Positions 43,129 to 52,414 of a stretch of DNA of 64,000 nt are shown piece by piece. The stretch is taken from contig NZ_JAFBCZ010000022.1 in NCBI RefSeq assembly GCF_016907925.1, positions 31,239-95,238 of the forward strand, given 5' to 3'. The notes beneath the pieces were generated by a model, which saw only the letters and a list, made by a program, of their open reading frames with translations, had not been told where the DNA came from and did no database searches. Each line of letters begins with the position of its first letter. The stretch's first letter is position 1. A program made the translations under genes and the position numbers. This DNA is from Herpetosiphon giganteus (lineage in GTDB: Bacteria > Chloroflexota > Chloroflexia > Chloroflexales > Herpetosiphonaceae).

Positions 43129-43926
43129 AATTACTCGTATAGCTGTGAACGAGTGTATTCTGCGGAACGCTGGTGTCTTGCTGGAGAAGCAGGGGTTTCG
43201 CTTGATCCCTTCTACTCACCAGGCGGAGATCTGCTAGCGATTGGCAACGGCCTGATCTGCGATCTCATTCTGCGTGATCGTCGGGACGATGAAGAATTTG
43301 CTGATTATGCTGAAATCCATAATCGCCTCTTTTTGATGGTGGCGAATTCATGGCTCAGTACCTACCAACAGCAATATACGCTTATGAATCATGCGCAAAT
43401 TATGGTCGCCAAAGTGCTTTGGGATACGGCAGTCTATTGGGCGGTTCCAGGCTTACTTTATTTCCATGATCGCTATCGAAACTTCGTAGAAAGCCCTGTT
43501 ATTGGCCTGAAATTATTGCGCCTAACAAGGCTAAGTGAGCTTGTTCAAGCCTTCTTCCGTGAATGGCATGCAATCGATCAGTCACACTCAAGCGATCTTG
43601 CAATCCGATTCTATGATTTTGACTTTATGCGGCGCTTGCATCTTGAAATGCGGGCAGGACTCGATGATCGCGCATTCGATCAAAAGTTTGCTGCAAATTT
43701 ACGTTTCTTGGAGCAACTTGCTGGCCAATTGATTGTGACCGTAACCGAACTGTTTGATGATCAGCATGATCGCGCGGATGTTCAGCATCAACTGCACCAG
43801 TGGCAGGCTAACCCCGATCTAACAGAACTTGTTGCGATTTACCAGCAAGATAATCTCGACAATCCTGTGAGTAGCACATGGATAACCCTTGGTCAATCGC
43901 ACCAAGCAGCCGAGGAATTAGCCTAA
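42199..43926 (+). CDS. Flavin-dependent halogenase-like FAD enzyme 3
   Basis: About 575 residues: VVILGGGMAGLTL, HKVGESTVEICAHYLRD, WVWLIP at 248-253 and GEAGVSLDPFYSPGGDLLAIGN. Same one-base overlap with the previous stop. The C-terminal 250 residues, where substrate contacts are expected, differ clearly from gene 2, hinting at different substrates or positions. The stop overlaps the thioesterase start. An alternative role as an FAD oxygenase cannot be excluded. Confidence 0.8.
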   Translation: MTHDTAVHPTIAAAYDVVILGGGMAGLTLGLQLKRMQPSITILVVEKQAHPVPEAAHKVGESTVEICAHYLRDVLGLEDHLQSQHLNKFGLRIFFTADDNRDITRRVELGHAVPPPYAVGTYQLDRGRLENTLGELLLEQGVTFLPSSKVTTVNLQPAAPQHQVAFQHAGADYAVATRWVVDASGRSAFLKRQLGLAKSVGHHANAVWFRVAHPIDINTWSDDPEWHARIIDGQRFLSTNHLMGDGYWVWLIPLGSGSTSVGIVSDASMHAFEQMNRFDRALTWLHAHEPQCAAIIEQHRDAIQDFRVMKNYSYSCERVYSAERWCLAGEAGVSLDPFYSPGGDLLAIGNGLICDLILRDRRDDEEFADYAEIHNRLFLMVANSWLSTYQQQYTLMNHAQIMVAKVLWDTAVYWAVPGLLYFHDRYRNFVESPVIGLKLLRLTRLSELVQAFFREWHAIDQSHSSDLAIRFYDFDFMRRLHLEMRAGLDDRAFDQKFAANLRFLEQLAGQLIVTVTELFDDQHDRADVQHQLHQWQANPDLTELVAIYQQDNLDNPVSSTWITLGQSHQAAEELA

Positions 43927-44762
43927 TGAGTGATGTTGTTGAACGAATTAAGGCATTACCTCTCGCCCAACAAGCATTGTTATTACAACAGCTAAAACAG
44001 CAAACAATCCAAACTCCGAGTCTTCGAGCAAAGGATTGGGTTATTCGGCTCCAGCCGCAATCACACCCTCGACTACGCTTATTTTGTTTTGCTTATGCCG
44101 GGGGAGGGGCCTCGCTTTTCCGTTTGTGGCCTCACGGGTTGCCTGACGATGTTGAAATCTGTGCGGTTCAGCTCCCGGGTCGGGAGAATCGACTTGGTGA
44201 AACCGCGTATAACCGTTTACCAACGTTAATTCATGATCTTAGTGCGGCGCTGATGCCCTTGCTTGACCGCCCATTTGCATGCTTTGGGCATAGTATGGGG
44301 GCCTTAATTAGTTTTGAATTTACCCGCTATTTGCGCAAAACAACGCCATATCAGCCAATAGCCCTCTATCTTGCAGCGTTTCGCGCCCCTCAACTCCCGA
44401 GTCCGAACATCAAAATTTATCATTTGCCAACCGAAGTTTTTAAGGTCGTTTTGGAGGCAGAGGGTATTCCACTGGAAATTCTTCGCAATGATGAGTTAAT
44501 GCGTGGCTTATTGCCAACATTGCGGGCCGATCTTGAGCTCTGTGATACCTATAACTACCATGCTGAGCCTCCACTATCCTGTCCGTTGCGCATCTTTGGC
44601 GGCCAAGATGATATTCGGGTACGTCCAACGGATCTTGATGGTTGGATTTTGCATACGCAGGCGAGCTATCAGCAAACTATCGTGCCAGGCAATCATTTTT
44701 TTGTCCATAGTGCTCATGATCATTTATTGGCTCTGATTGCGCAAGATCTCCCAATGGCCTAA
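43926..44762 (+). CDS. Type II thioesterase
   Basis: About 278 residues. FCFAYAGGGASLFRLWPHGL and VQLPGREN are oxyanion/lid signatures of GrsT-type thioesterases, the nucleophile Ser123 is in GHSMGALISFE, Asp lies in FGGQDDIRV and His in GNHFFVHS. It hydrolyses chains from the carrier protein, normally as an editing enzyme; since the PKS has no release domain it may be the actual off-loading enzyme. Its extra N-terminal helix (MSDVVERIKALPLAQQALLL) is like that of halogenase-like enzyme 1. Confidence 0.88.
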   Translation: MSDVVERIKALPLAQQALLLQQLKQQTIQTPSLRAKDWVIRLQPQSHPRLRLFCFAYAGGGASLFRLWPHGLPDDVEICAVQLPGRENRLGETAYNRLPTLIHDLSAALMPLLDRPFACFGHSMGALISFEFTRYLRKTTPYQPIALYLAAFRAPQLPSPNIKIYHLPTEVFKVVLEAEGIPLEILRNDELMRGLLPTLRADLELCDTYNYHAEPPLSCPLRIFGGQDDIRVRPTDLDGWILHTQASYQQTIVPGNHFFVHSAHDHLLALIAQDLPMA

Positions 44763-44854
44763 CGATCAATCCATCGCATCGAGCAGTTTTAAGCTGCTTG
44801 AGCATGCTGGCCATAGCGGATGCTCTGTTATTTACCACTCAAGTGAGGCGTGCA

Positions 44855-47800
44855 ATGTTGAACCAACAGGACTCACAGCGTTATTCGTCAGCGCTCGACG
44901 GTGAACAGCTGGCTGAACAACCTAAGCCTAATCTCGAACCAATTGCCATTATCGGGATCGGGTGTCATTTTCCCGGTGGGGCGGTTAATCCTGCTACCTT
45001 TTGGGATCTTCTGTGTGCAGGAGTCGATGCAACCAGCGAAACCCCCCACGATCGTTGGGATATTGATACATTTTATGACCCTGAAACAAGTAAATCGGGC
45101 AAAATGAATACCTATCGCGGTGGGTATCTCGAACAAATTGATCAATTTGATCCGCATTTTTTTGGAATTTCTCCGCGTGAGGCAATGTGGCTTGATCCAC
45201 AGCAGCGGCTTTTACTGCGCGTCACATGGGAAGCTTTTGAAGATGCAGGCTTATGTTCGGAGCAGATAGCTGGGAGCAAAACCGGTGTTTTTGTTGGTGG
45301 ATTCACGCTTGATTATCAGTTAATGCAAAATTTTGGTGTATTTAGCCGCTACGAACTCCAAGCGCATTCTGCCACTGGCATGATGATGACCATGCTGGCA
45401 AATCGGCTCTCGTATATTTTTGATTTGCATGGCCCAAGCATGGCGATTGATACGGCATGTTCCGGTTCACTTGTTGCCGTCCATTTAGCATGCCAAAGCC
45501 TATGGAATGGAGAATCCACCATGGCTATTGCAGGTGGGGCGAATATAATGCTCGCTCCCACCATGACAATCGCCGAATCAAAAGGCGGATTTTTGGCTCC
45601 CGATGGGCGCTGTAAAGCGTTTTCCGCCGAGGCCAATGGCTATGCTCGTGGTGAAGGGGCTGCGGTTGTTGTGCTCAAACCCTTAGCCCAAGCCCAAGCC
45701 GATGGCGACCCTATTTATGCTGTAATTCGCGGCACGGCGGTTACCCAAGATGGACGAACCAACGGGATTACGGTGCCTAATGGGGAATCCCAAGCTGCTG
45801 CAATGCGTTTAGCCTATCATCGGGCTGGCGTTGATCCAAGCAAAATTGGCTATGTTGAGGCTCATGGGACGGGCACTCCTGTCGGCGATCCCATTGAAGC
45901 GCGTGCGATTGGTTCCGTTGTGGCTGCGGATCGGGCTGCGGATCAACCATGTATCATTGGTTCGGTTAAGACGAATATTGGTCATCTTGAGGCTGCGGCG
46001 GGCATTGCGGGCTTGATCAAGGCGAGTTTGGTATTGAAACACCAACTCATCCCGCCACATCTTCATTTCCAACATGCGAATCCTGCGATTCCTTTTGAAG
46101 CATTACGGCTGCGCATTCCTACTGTCTTAGAATCATGGCCAGCAAGTGATCAACCGCGATTCGCGGGGGTTAATTCGTTTGGCTTTGGCGGCACAAATGC
46201 CCACGTTCTGCTTGAAGAAGCTCCGATCAAAAATCATGTTGCCATCCCAGCGTCTACCGAAACACCGATTGCAATTTTGCCTATTTCCGCCCGTAGCGCT
46301 GATGCACTGCAAGCATTAGCTGCACGGTATTGTGATTTTCTCGAATACACAAGTGAATCATTCCAAGACATCCTCTATTCTGCGGCCAAGCGCCGAACCC
46401 AACACAATCATCGATTGGCGATTGTGACACACTCAGCCAAGGATGCAGCGAGCAAACTCACAGCGTTTTTGGCTGGTGATCCGCATCCTGAGGTGGCGGT
46501 GGGACTGGCAAATGCCCATGAGTCTCCAAAAATCGTTTTTGTTTGTGCTGGGATGGGACCACAATGGTGGGCGATGGGCCGCGAGTTAATCCAGCAAGAG
46601 CCAGTCTTTCGCGCTTGGATTGAACGGTGCGATACTGCTTTTGCCCACTATAGCGGTTGGTCATTGCTCGAAGCCATGGTTGCGCCCGAAGCCACATCGC
46701 GGATGGCTGAGACCGAAGTTGCCCAACCTGCCAATTTTGCTATTCAGGTAGCCTTAGCGGAGCTTTGGCGTTCATGGGGCATTGTTCCTGATGCGATTGT
46801 CGGCCATAGCGCGGGTGAGGTTGCTGCCCACTATCTTGCAGGCGTATTGAGCTTTGATGATGCGATGCGCGTTATCTACTACCGCAGCCAACTTCAACAA
46901 CGAACAACTGGACAAGGATCAATGCTTGCCGTGGGCATGACCCCAGAAACCTTGAATCAGGCAATCCATGAAACAGGAAATCAGGTATCGATTGCTGCAA
47001 TTAATAGCCCAAGTGCCGTAACCCTTGTTGGCGATACAGCAATCTTAGAGGATATGGCCCGCCAACTTGCTACCTATGAGGTTTTCCATCGCTTTCTCAA
47101 GGTTAAAGTTCCCTATCACAGTCATTATATGGACCCTTTACGCGAAGAATTGCTGGCAGCTTTAGCCCAGCTCAGCCCAAAACAAGCAGTTGTGCCATTG
47201 TACTCAACCGTAACTGGGACGCGCTTCGACGGTCGCCGCTCAGACGCTGAGTATTGGTGGCAAAATGTGCGGGCAACGGTACTTTTTTCTTCAGCACTTG
47301 ATCACATGATCCAAGATGGGTACCAGATTTTTGTTGAATTAAGTCCTCACCCAGTCTTAGCAAGCCCGATGAGCGAATTATTAAGCGCACAGAAAGTTGA
47401 TGGCGTGGTGTTGCCATCATTGCGCCGTGGCGAACATGAACAAACAACAATTGCTGCGTCATTAAGTCGTTTATATACGCTTGGAGCTGCCCTCGATTGG
47501 CAAAAACTCGTACCAAATAAGGGCACCTTCGTTCCGCTCCCAATGTATCCATGGCAATTAAAAGCCTACTGGACTGAATCGGTTGAATCGTTTGAGAATC
47601 GCGTGGGCAACAATGTGCATCCATTACTTGGCCGAAAGATGAGTGCTGTCTATCCTACGTGGGAGGTGGAACTCAACCCGCGGCTCTTACCCTATCTCAA
47701 CGATCACCAGATTCAGGGCAACATCCTTTTTCCAGGGGCAGGGTTTATTGAAATGGCGTTGGCAGCAGCCCAAGCCAATTTTGGCGCGGCGAATTACATC

Positions 47801-50464
47801 CTCGAGTCAATAGAATTTCGCAAGGCCCTACTCGTATCCCCGACTGTTGACCCTCGATTACAGACAGTGCTCAACCCGCAGCGGGCTACCGTTGAGATTT
47901 ACAGTTATACGGCCACAGCAGAATCACGCTGGACATTACATGCGACCGTGAAACTGCGTCAGCGTCAACAACAAACGCAACGCAACCCTATTGATCTTGC
48001 TGGGATTGAACAACGAAGTAACGGTGAAATATCGCGTGAAGTATTTTATCAACAATCGCAACAGATGGGCTTTCACTATGGGCCAACATTTCAGGCAATC
48101 CAGCATGTTATTGTTGGGACTGGTGAGTCGCTTGGCCGTTTGCAAGCACCTGAAGCAATCGAAGCTGATAGAGCAAACTATTTTTTTCACCCATCATTGC
48201 TTGATGCAGCGTTTCAGGTTTTGCTAACCGCTGCCCGCCCACAGGGATTTAACGCAACCGATCCGATTACCACTCCCTATCTCCCCGTCGGCATTGATCG
48301 CTTGCAATGGTATGCCGGTTCAGGCGGCGAGCTTTTGGTGCATGCGCGCATTCGGAGTATCGATCACCGTATGATTGTGGGCGATATTCAGATTGTTGAT
48401 ACCACAGGCGTACTCATCGCTGAAATAGAAGGTTTCCGTGCTCAATCATTATCGGTCGCATTAAGCTTATCTACTGAACGGCTCGATCAAAGTTTATATG
48501 AGCTTGAGTGGCATCCACACCCATGCAGCGAGAACGTAGAGCAGCCTCTTGAAGGAACATGGCTTGTTTTTACCGATCAAACTGGAGTTGGCGCGGCACT
48601 GCTCACAGAATTAACGGCGCAAGGCCTTAATTCTGTGAGCGTAACCCATTCAACAACTTCTCAGTTGACCCAAGATGGGCAGCACTACTCCCTGAATCCG
48701 CAAGATAATAGTCAATTTGTGGACTTATTTAGTACGTTGGCGGCAACAAACACGGCTTGTAGCCACATGATTTATTTATGGGGACTTGATACAACATTCG
48801 ACCAAAATCCTACTTTAGCTGCAATTGAGCAGGCGCAGATCGTTGGAACCCAAGCAGTGGTTGCCCTGTTACAAGGCCTTACTCAAAGTGGCTGGAACCA
48901 ACTACCACGACTTTGGATCGTTACGTGTGGAGCCCAAGCCGTTGGAGCGCTTACCCATCCACTTGCAATCGATCAAGCACCACTTTGGGGTCTGGGTCGC
49001 GTGATTGGACATCAAGAGTTTGCAAACATGTGGGGGGGGTTGATCGATCTTGATCGAACAACTGCCCAGTCACAGTCCAACGCAATTATCGCAACCATAA
49101 CCCAGCGTGATTCTGAAGACCAAGTAGCCTATCGTAATGATACCCGTTATGTAGCGCGACTTATCCCAAGTACCAGACTCACGTCAGCGATGCCTCCAAC
49201 ATTTCGTGCCGATGGCAGCTATCTCTTAACGGGTGGCTTCGGAGCCTTAGGGTTGCTTGTTGCCCAGTGGATGGTTGAACATGGCGCTCGCCGCTTAATT
49301 TTGATGGGTCGAACAGCGTTACCACCCCGTTCGGAATGGTCAACGGTGGCAGCAAATTCACGCCAAGCAGCCATGATCCAATCAATTCGCGCTTTAGAAT
49401 CCCAAGGGGCGAGCATTCATGTGGCGGCGCTCGATGTTGCTGATGAACCAGAACTTCGTCTCTTTCTGACGAATTATATGGCGGAAGGCTGGCCGCCAAT
49501 TCGCGGTGTGATGCACATTGCAGGGGTTGTTGAGGATGATCTTCTACTACGAATGAAGCGTGAAACATTCCAGAAAGTTCTTCGCCCAAAAATACATGGC
49601 AGCTGGCTCTTACATGAAATGCTGCGTGATGCGCCATTAGACTTCTTTATTCTCTTCTCATCGACGGGCTCGGTCATTACTGCCCTTGGCCAAGCGAACT
49701 ACGCCGCAGCAAATGCGTTTCTTGATGCGCTGGCCCATTATCGACATCAGCAAGGGTTGCCTGCCCTAAGCATTGGCTGGGGGCCATGGTCTTTTGGAAT
49801 GATCGAGCACCTCAATTTGGAAGAGCACTATACCAAACGAGGGATTGACCTCATTACTCCAGAAATAGGCACGCAAATGCTTGGTCGAATGCTGAGCCAA
49901 CAGCCAAACCATTTGATTGCTATTTCAGCGAATTGGGCAACAGTTCGCAATCAGACGTTGCAAGATGCCTTGCCGCCGATGTTCTCGTTGCTCGGTCAGG
50001 CAAATACCGATACCAGCGGCCATCAATCCCAAGCAGATGAAAGCTTTTTGCTGACAGAAATCAGTAATTTGCCAGCAGAGGAACAATCCCTCGTTGTTGT
50101 TGAGTATTTGCAAGAGTTAATCGGCCATGCGTTACGGCTTGAACCAGCGCAACTAGGTGAGCACGAATCGCTGCTTAATCTTGGGATGGATTCAATGATG
50201 GCGATTGAAGTCAAGCGACGGGTGGAAAGTACCCTCAAAGTTAACCTCTCTGTCCTTGAGTTATTGCAAGGGAGCACGATTAAACAACTTGCAAGCCGTT
50301 TATTAAGCCAGCTTCAACCTGTACCAATAGCTGAAACTCAAGGCGATGCAGAACAATTATCGCTAACAGAAATTGAGCGTTTGATTGAACAAACTGATAG
50401 TAGCGAACTCGAACGGCTTCTGATGCAGTTCGAACAGTCTGTTGGAAGTAATAACGCTGTCTAG
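44855..50464 (+). CDS. Iterative-type modular PKS, KS-AT-DH-KR-ACP
   Basis: About 1869 residues. KS (28-455): Cys202 in DTACSGS, His337 in EAHGTGT, His377 in KTNIGHLEAAAG. AT (555-850): Ser652 in GHSAGE and a YHSH specificity segment at 754-757, neither classic malonyl HAFH nor methylmalonyl YASH. DH (915-1195): His951 in DHQIQGNILFP and Asp1117 in LLDAAFQ. KR (about 1450-1640): GGFGALG at 1460, Ser1603, Tyr1616; a pseudo-KR region fills 1195-1450. ACP: Ser1780 in LGMDSMM. No ER, methyltransferase, thioesterase or docking end. It should build a partly reduced polyene or cyclised polyketide, iteratively if it is the only PKS. ATG at 44855 follows GAGG; an upstream TTG at 44798 is possible. Confidence 0.9.
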   Translation: MLNQQDSQRYSSALDGEQLAEQPKPNLEPIAIIGIGCHFPGGAVNPATFWDLLCAGVDATSETPHDRWDIDTFYDPETSKSGKMNTYRGGYLEQIDQFDPHFFGISPREAMWLDPQQRLLLRVTWEAFEDAGLCSEQIAGSKTGVFVGGFTLDYQLMQNFGVFSRYELQAHSATGMMMTMLANRLSYIFDLHGPSMAIDTACSGSLVAVHLACQSLWNGESTMAIAGGANIMLAPTMTIAESKGGFLAPDGRCKAFSAEANGYARGEGAAVVVLKPLAQAQADGDPIYAVIRGTAVTQDGRTNGITVPNGESQAAAMRLAYHRAGVDPSKIGYVEAHGTGTPVGDPIEARAIGSVVAADRAADQPCIIGSVKTNIGHLEAAAGIAGLIKASLVLKHQLIPPHLHFQHANPAIPFEALRLRIPTVLESWPASDQPRFAGVNSFGFGGTNAHVLLEEAPIKNHVAIPASTETPIAILPISARSADALQALAARYCDFLEYTSESFQDILYSAAKRRTQHNHRLAIVTHSAKDAASKLTAFLAGDPHPEVAVGLANAHESPKIVFVCAGMGPQWWAMGRELIQQEPVFRAWIERCDTAFAHYSGWSLLEAMVAPEATSRMAETEVAQPANFAIQVALAELWRSWGIVPDAIVGHSAGEVAAHYLAGVLSFDDAMRVIYYRSQLQQRTTGQGSMLAVGMTPETLNQAIHETGNQVSIAAINSPSAVTLVGDTAILEDMARQLATYEVFHRFLKVKVPYHSHYMDPLREELLAALAQLSPKQAVVPLYSTVTGTRFDGRRSDAEYWWQNVRATVLFSSALDHMIQDGYQIFVELSPHPVLASPMSELLSAQKVDGVVLPSLRRGEHEQTTIAASLSRLYTLGAALDWQKLVPNKGTFVPLPMYPWQLKAYWTESVESFENRVGNNVHPLLGRKMSAVYPTWEVELNPRLLPYLNDHQIQGNILFPGAGFIEMALAAAQANFGAANYILESIEFRKALLVSPTVDPRLQTVLNPQRATVEIYSYTATAESRWTLHATVKLRQRQQQTQRNPIDLAGIEQRSNGEISREVFYQQSQQMGFHYGPTFQAIQHVIVGTGESLGRLQAPEAIEADRANYFFHPSLLDAAFQVLLTAARPQGFNATDPITTPYLPVGIDRLQWYAGSGGELLVHARIRSIDHRMIVGDIQIVDTTGVLIAEIEGFRAQSLSVALSLSTERLDQSLYELEWHPHPCSENVEQPLEGTWLVFTDQTGVGAALLTELTAQGLNSVSVTHSTTSQLTQDGQHYSLNPQDNSQFVDLFSTLAATNTACSHMIYLWGLDTTFDQNPTLAAIEQAQIVGTQAVVALLQGLTQSGWNQLPRLWIVTCGAQAVGALTHPLAIDQAPLWGLGRVIGHQEFANMWGGLIDLDRTTAQSQSNAIIATITQRDSEDQVAYRNDTRYVARLIPSTRLTSAMPPTFRADGSYLLTGGFGALGLLVAQWMVEHGARRLILMGRTALPPRSEWSTVAANSRQAAMIQSIRALESQGASIHVAALDVADEPELRLFLTNYMAEGWPPIRGVMHIAGVVEDDLLLRMKRETFQKVLRPKIHGSWLLHEMLRDAPLDFFILFSSTGSVITALGQANYAAANAFLDALAHYRHQQGLPALSIGWGPWSFGMIEHLNLEEHYTKRGIDLITPEIGTQMLGRMLSQQPNHLIAISANWATVRNQTLQDALPPMFSLLGQANTDTSGHQSQADESFLLTEISNLPAEEQSLVVVEYLQELIGHALRLEPAQLGEHESLLNLGMDSMMAIEVKRRVESTLKVNLSVLELLQGSTIKQLASRLLSQLQPVPIAETQGDAEQLSLTEIERLIEQTDSSELERLLMQFEQSVGSNNAV

Positions 50465-50472
50465 GAGGTAGT

Positions 50473-51420
50473 GTGGTCTTCTCATTCAAGCAACTGCGCA
50501 AATCATTAATGGGCGTTCCTGAGAAAAAAGCCCTTGCATTTAGTCAAGGAGATACGCCTGCTTGGCAACAACTCGAACGGTCGGTGTTATCAGCGATTGC
50601 TGGGTATCACATGACTTTAGAAGATAGCAGCCTAGAGACATTAACCCAACGCCTTAATACTATCGAGCCAGAATTGCGTGGGTTTGCAACAGAAGGCGCT
50701 GCCATGGGTTTAACGGGTTTAGATTGTTTCTTGCCCTGGAAACAACGCGTTAAGGAGTTCTTGAACGGGCATGGTGGTGACCATATTTACATGGTGCATA
50801 TTGGCGTTGGCGAAGCCTTGGCCCGTTTACGTCGTCATCCAGAGCCATTTCTTACCAAGTTTGATCCGGTATTACGCTGGCTAATTCTCGATGGTTATGG
50901 CTTTCATGAAGGCTTTTTTCGACGACGACGCTATATCGATAAGCAAACTCTTCCAAGCCATCTTTCGGCCTATGCGCAGCGAATTTTTGACCAAGGCCTT
51001 GGCCGAAGCATTTGGTTTCTCAAAGGTGCGCACGTTGGGAATGTTGTCACTGCAATTGGCCAATTTGACCAAGCCCGCCATGCTGATTTGTGGAGTGGAA
51101 TTGGCGTTGCCTGTGCCTATGCTGGCGGTGCAGAACGAACTGCAATCGAGCACCTGCGTGAGCAGGCTGGCATGTATAGCCCTCAACTCGCCTTGGGGGC
51201 AGCGGTTGTTGCCAAAGGACGACAACTCGCCAAGAATCCGGCCCTTCACTCAGATATTGCGTGTGAAGTTCTGTGCGAACTATCGAGCGCTGAAGCGGCC
51301 CATGTGACTGAAACAGCCTTCCAAGATTTGCCAATCAATGATTCGGAGCCAGCATTTTCGATTCTTCAACAACGGATCATCTCACAGTTTGAATTTGCCG
51401 GCCAATTATTAACACCCTAG
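50473..51420 (+). CDS. DUF1702 (UnbL-family) protein 1
   Basis: A 315-residue protein of the family named after enediyne UnbL. Conserved blocks: ELRGFATEGAAMGL (67-80), HIGVGEALARL, LDGYGFHEGFF (139-149), LSAYAQRIFDQGLGRSIWF and ADLWSGIGVACAYAGG. Here Thr replaces the Tyr seen in the other three at FA-x-EG. Biochemical function unknown; the invariant Asp, His and Glu in DGYGFHE look like active-site residues. GTG start behind TAGGAGG, eight bases after the PKS stop. Confidence 0.85.
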   Translation: MVFSFKQLRKSLMGVPEKKALAFSQGDTPAWQQLERSVLSAIAGYHMTLEDSSLETLTQRLNTIEPELRGFATEGAAMGLTGLDCFLPWKQRVKEFLNGHGGDHIYMVHIGVGEALARLRRHPEPFLTKFDPVLRWLILDGYGFHEGFFRRRRYIDKQTLPSHLSAYAQRIFDQGLGRSIWFLKGAHVGNVVTAIGQFDQARHADLWSGIGVACAYAGGAERTAIEHLREQAGMYSPQLALGAAVVAKGRQLAKNPALHSDIACEVLCELSSAEAAHVTETAFQDLPINDSEPAFSILQQRIISQFEFAGQLLTP

Positions 51421-51430
51421 GAGGAACTCG

Positions 51431-52366
51431 ATGGCCTCGATTGGTAAGCTCCTCAAACCATTCTTTCAGGTTTCGCAAGCTGATACCAATTTAGTTAAAG
51501 ATGGAGGCGATCAGGCTGCTGCCGTTCGATTAGAAACGGTGATTGCCATGGTCACTAAAGGCTGTCAACTAACGTTGCAATATAGCCAACCTGAGGCTAT
51601 CCGACGATTAAATGCGGTTGAACCAGAACTTCGTGGTTTTGCCTATGAGGGAGCTGGGGTTGGCTTAGGTGCAATTGATTGCATCTTTCCTTGGCAAAAT
51701 CGCACCGCTCGCTTTCTTGCAGGGCAGGGTGGCGCTTACGTTTATGCGGTGCATATTGGGGTTGGCTTGGCTTTGGCACGGTTGCGCCGTAAACCTGAAC
51801 GCTATCTCAATCGATTAGACCCCATCTTGGGATGGATGGCAATTGATGGGTATGGTTTTCACGAAGGATTTTTCCGGCATAAACGCTATGTTGGCAATCA
51901 AATAGTTCCCAAGCACCTTTCGGCCTATGCCCAACAGATTTTCGATCAAGGCCTTGGCCGCGCAATTTGGTTTCTAAGCGGCGGCGATATCCGTAATGTT
52001 GGCGCAACGATTGGCCAATTTTCGCCTGCTCGCCAACCAGATCTCTGGAATGGTATTGGTTTGGCATGTGGCTATACAGGCGGGGTAAGCGCTCATGCCA
52101 TTGAGGTATTGCAATCCATGGCTGGGGAACATCGAGTGCGGTTGGCGGTGGGTGCAGCAATCGCAGCCAATGCGCGGCATCGGGCTGCAAGCCCAGCCCC
52201 CTATGCGGAAATCGCGTGCGAACAGCTTTGTACGATTGCGAGCATTGAAGCATCGAAAATCGTCGATCAAGCTTTTCTTGATTTACCCCAGACCTCGCCA
52301 GAGCCGCTCTATGCTCGCTGGCAACAACGGCTGTTGCGGCATTTTGCACCTTTGGTTATAGCTTAA
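51431..52366 (+). CDS. DUF1702 (UnbL-family) protein 2
   Basis: A 311-residue paralogue: ELRGFAYEGAGVGL, VHIGVGLALARL, IDGYGFHEGFF, LSAYAQQIFDQGLGRAIWF and PDLWNGIGLACGYTGG. It keeps all putative active-site residues. It starts 10 bases after the first DUF1702 gene behind CTAGGAGG. Soluble with no signal peptide. It is followed by the antiporter gene, which splits the DUF1702 set into two pairs. Confidence 0.85.
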   Translation: MASIGKLLKPFFQVSQADTNLVKDGGDQAAAVRLETVIAMVTKGCQLTLQYSQPEAIRRLNAVEPELRGFAYEGAGVGLGAIDCIFPWQNRTARFLAGQGGAYVYAVHIGVGLALARLRRKPERYLNRLDPILGWMAIDGYGFHEGFFRHKRYVGNQIVPKHLSAYAQQIFDQGLGRAIWFLSGGDIRNVGATIGQFSPARQPDLWNGIGLACGYTGGVSAHAIEVLQSMAGEHRVRLAVGAAIAANARHRAASPAPYAEIACEQLCTIASIEASKIVDQAFLDLPQTSPEPLYARWQQRLLRHFAPLVIA

Positions 52367-52414
52367 CAGTCGTTGGCGTACCAATAACACTCTTGTATTA
52401 GGGAGGTAGAAATA

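Noticed and set aside
44855..50464. Enediyne PKS (PksE) and an enediyne cluster
   Set aside because: Domain order is KS-AT-DH-KR-ACP with a terminal ACP, not KS-AT-ACP-KR-DH; no UnbV, UnbU or hot-dog thioesterase gene is present. Only DUF1702 is shared.
44855..50464. 6-methylsalicylate-type aromatic PKS
   Set aside because: The domain order would fit, but the DH has a normal HxxxGxxxxP and Asp motif and I cannot place the KS without a phylogeny, so the product class is left open.
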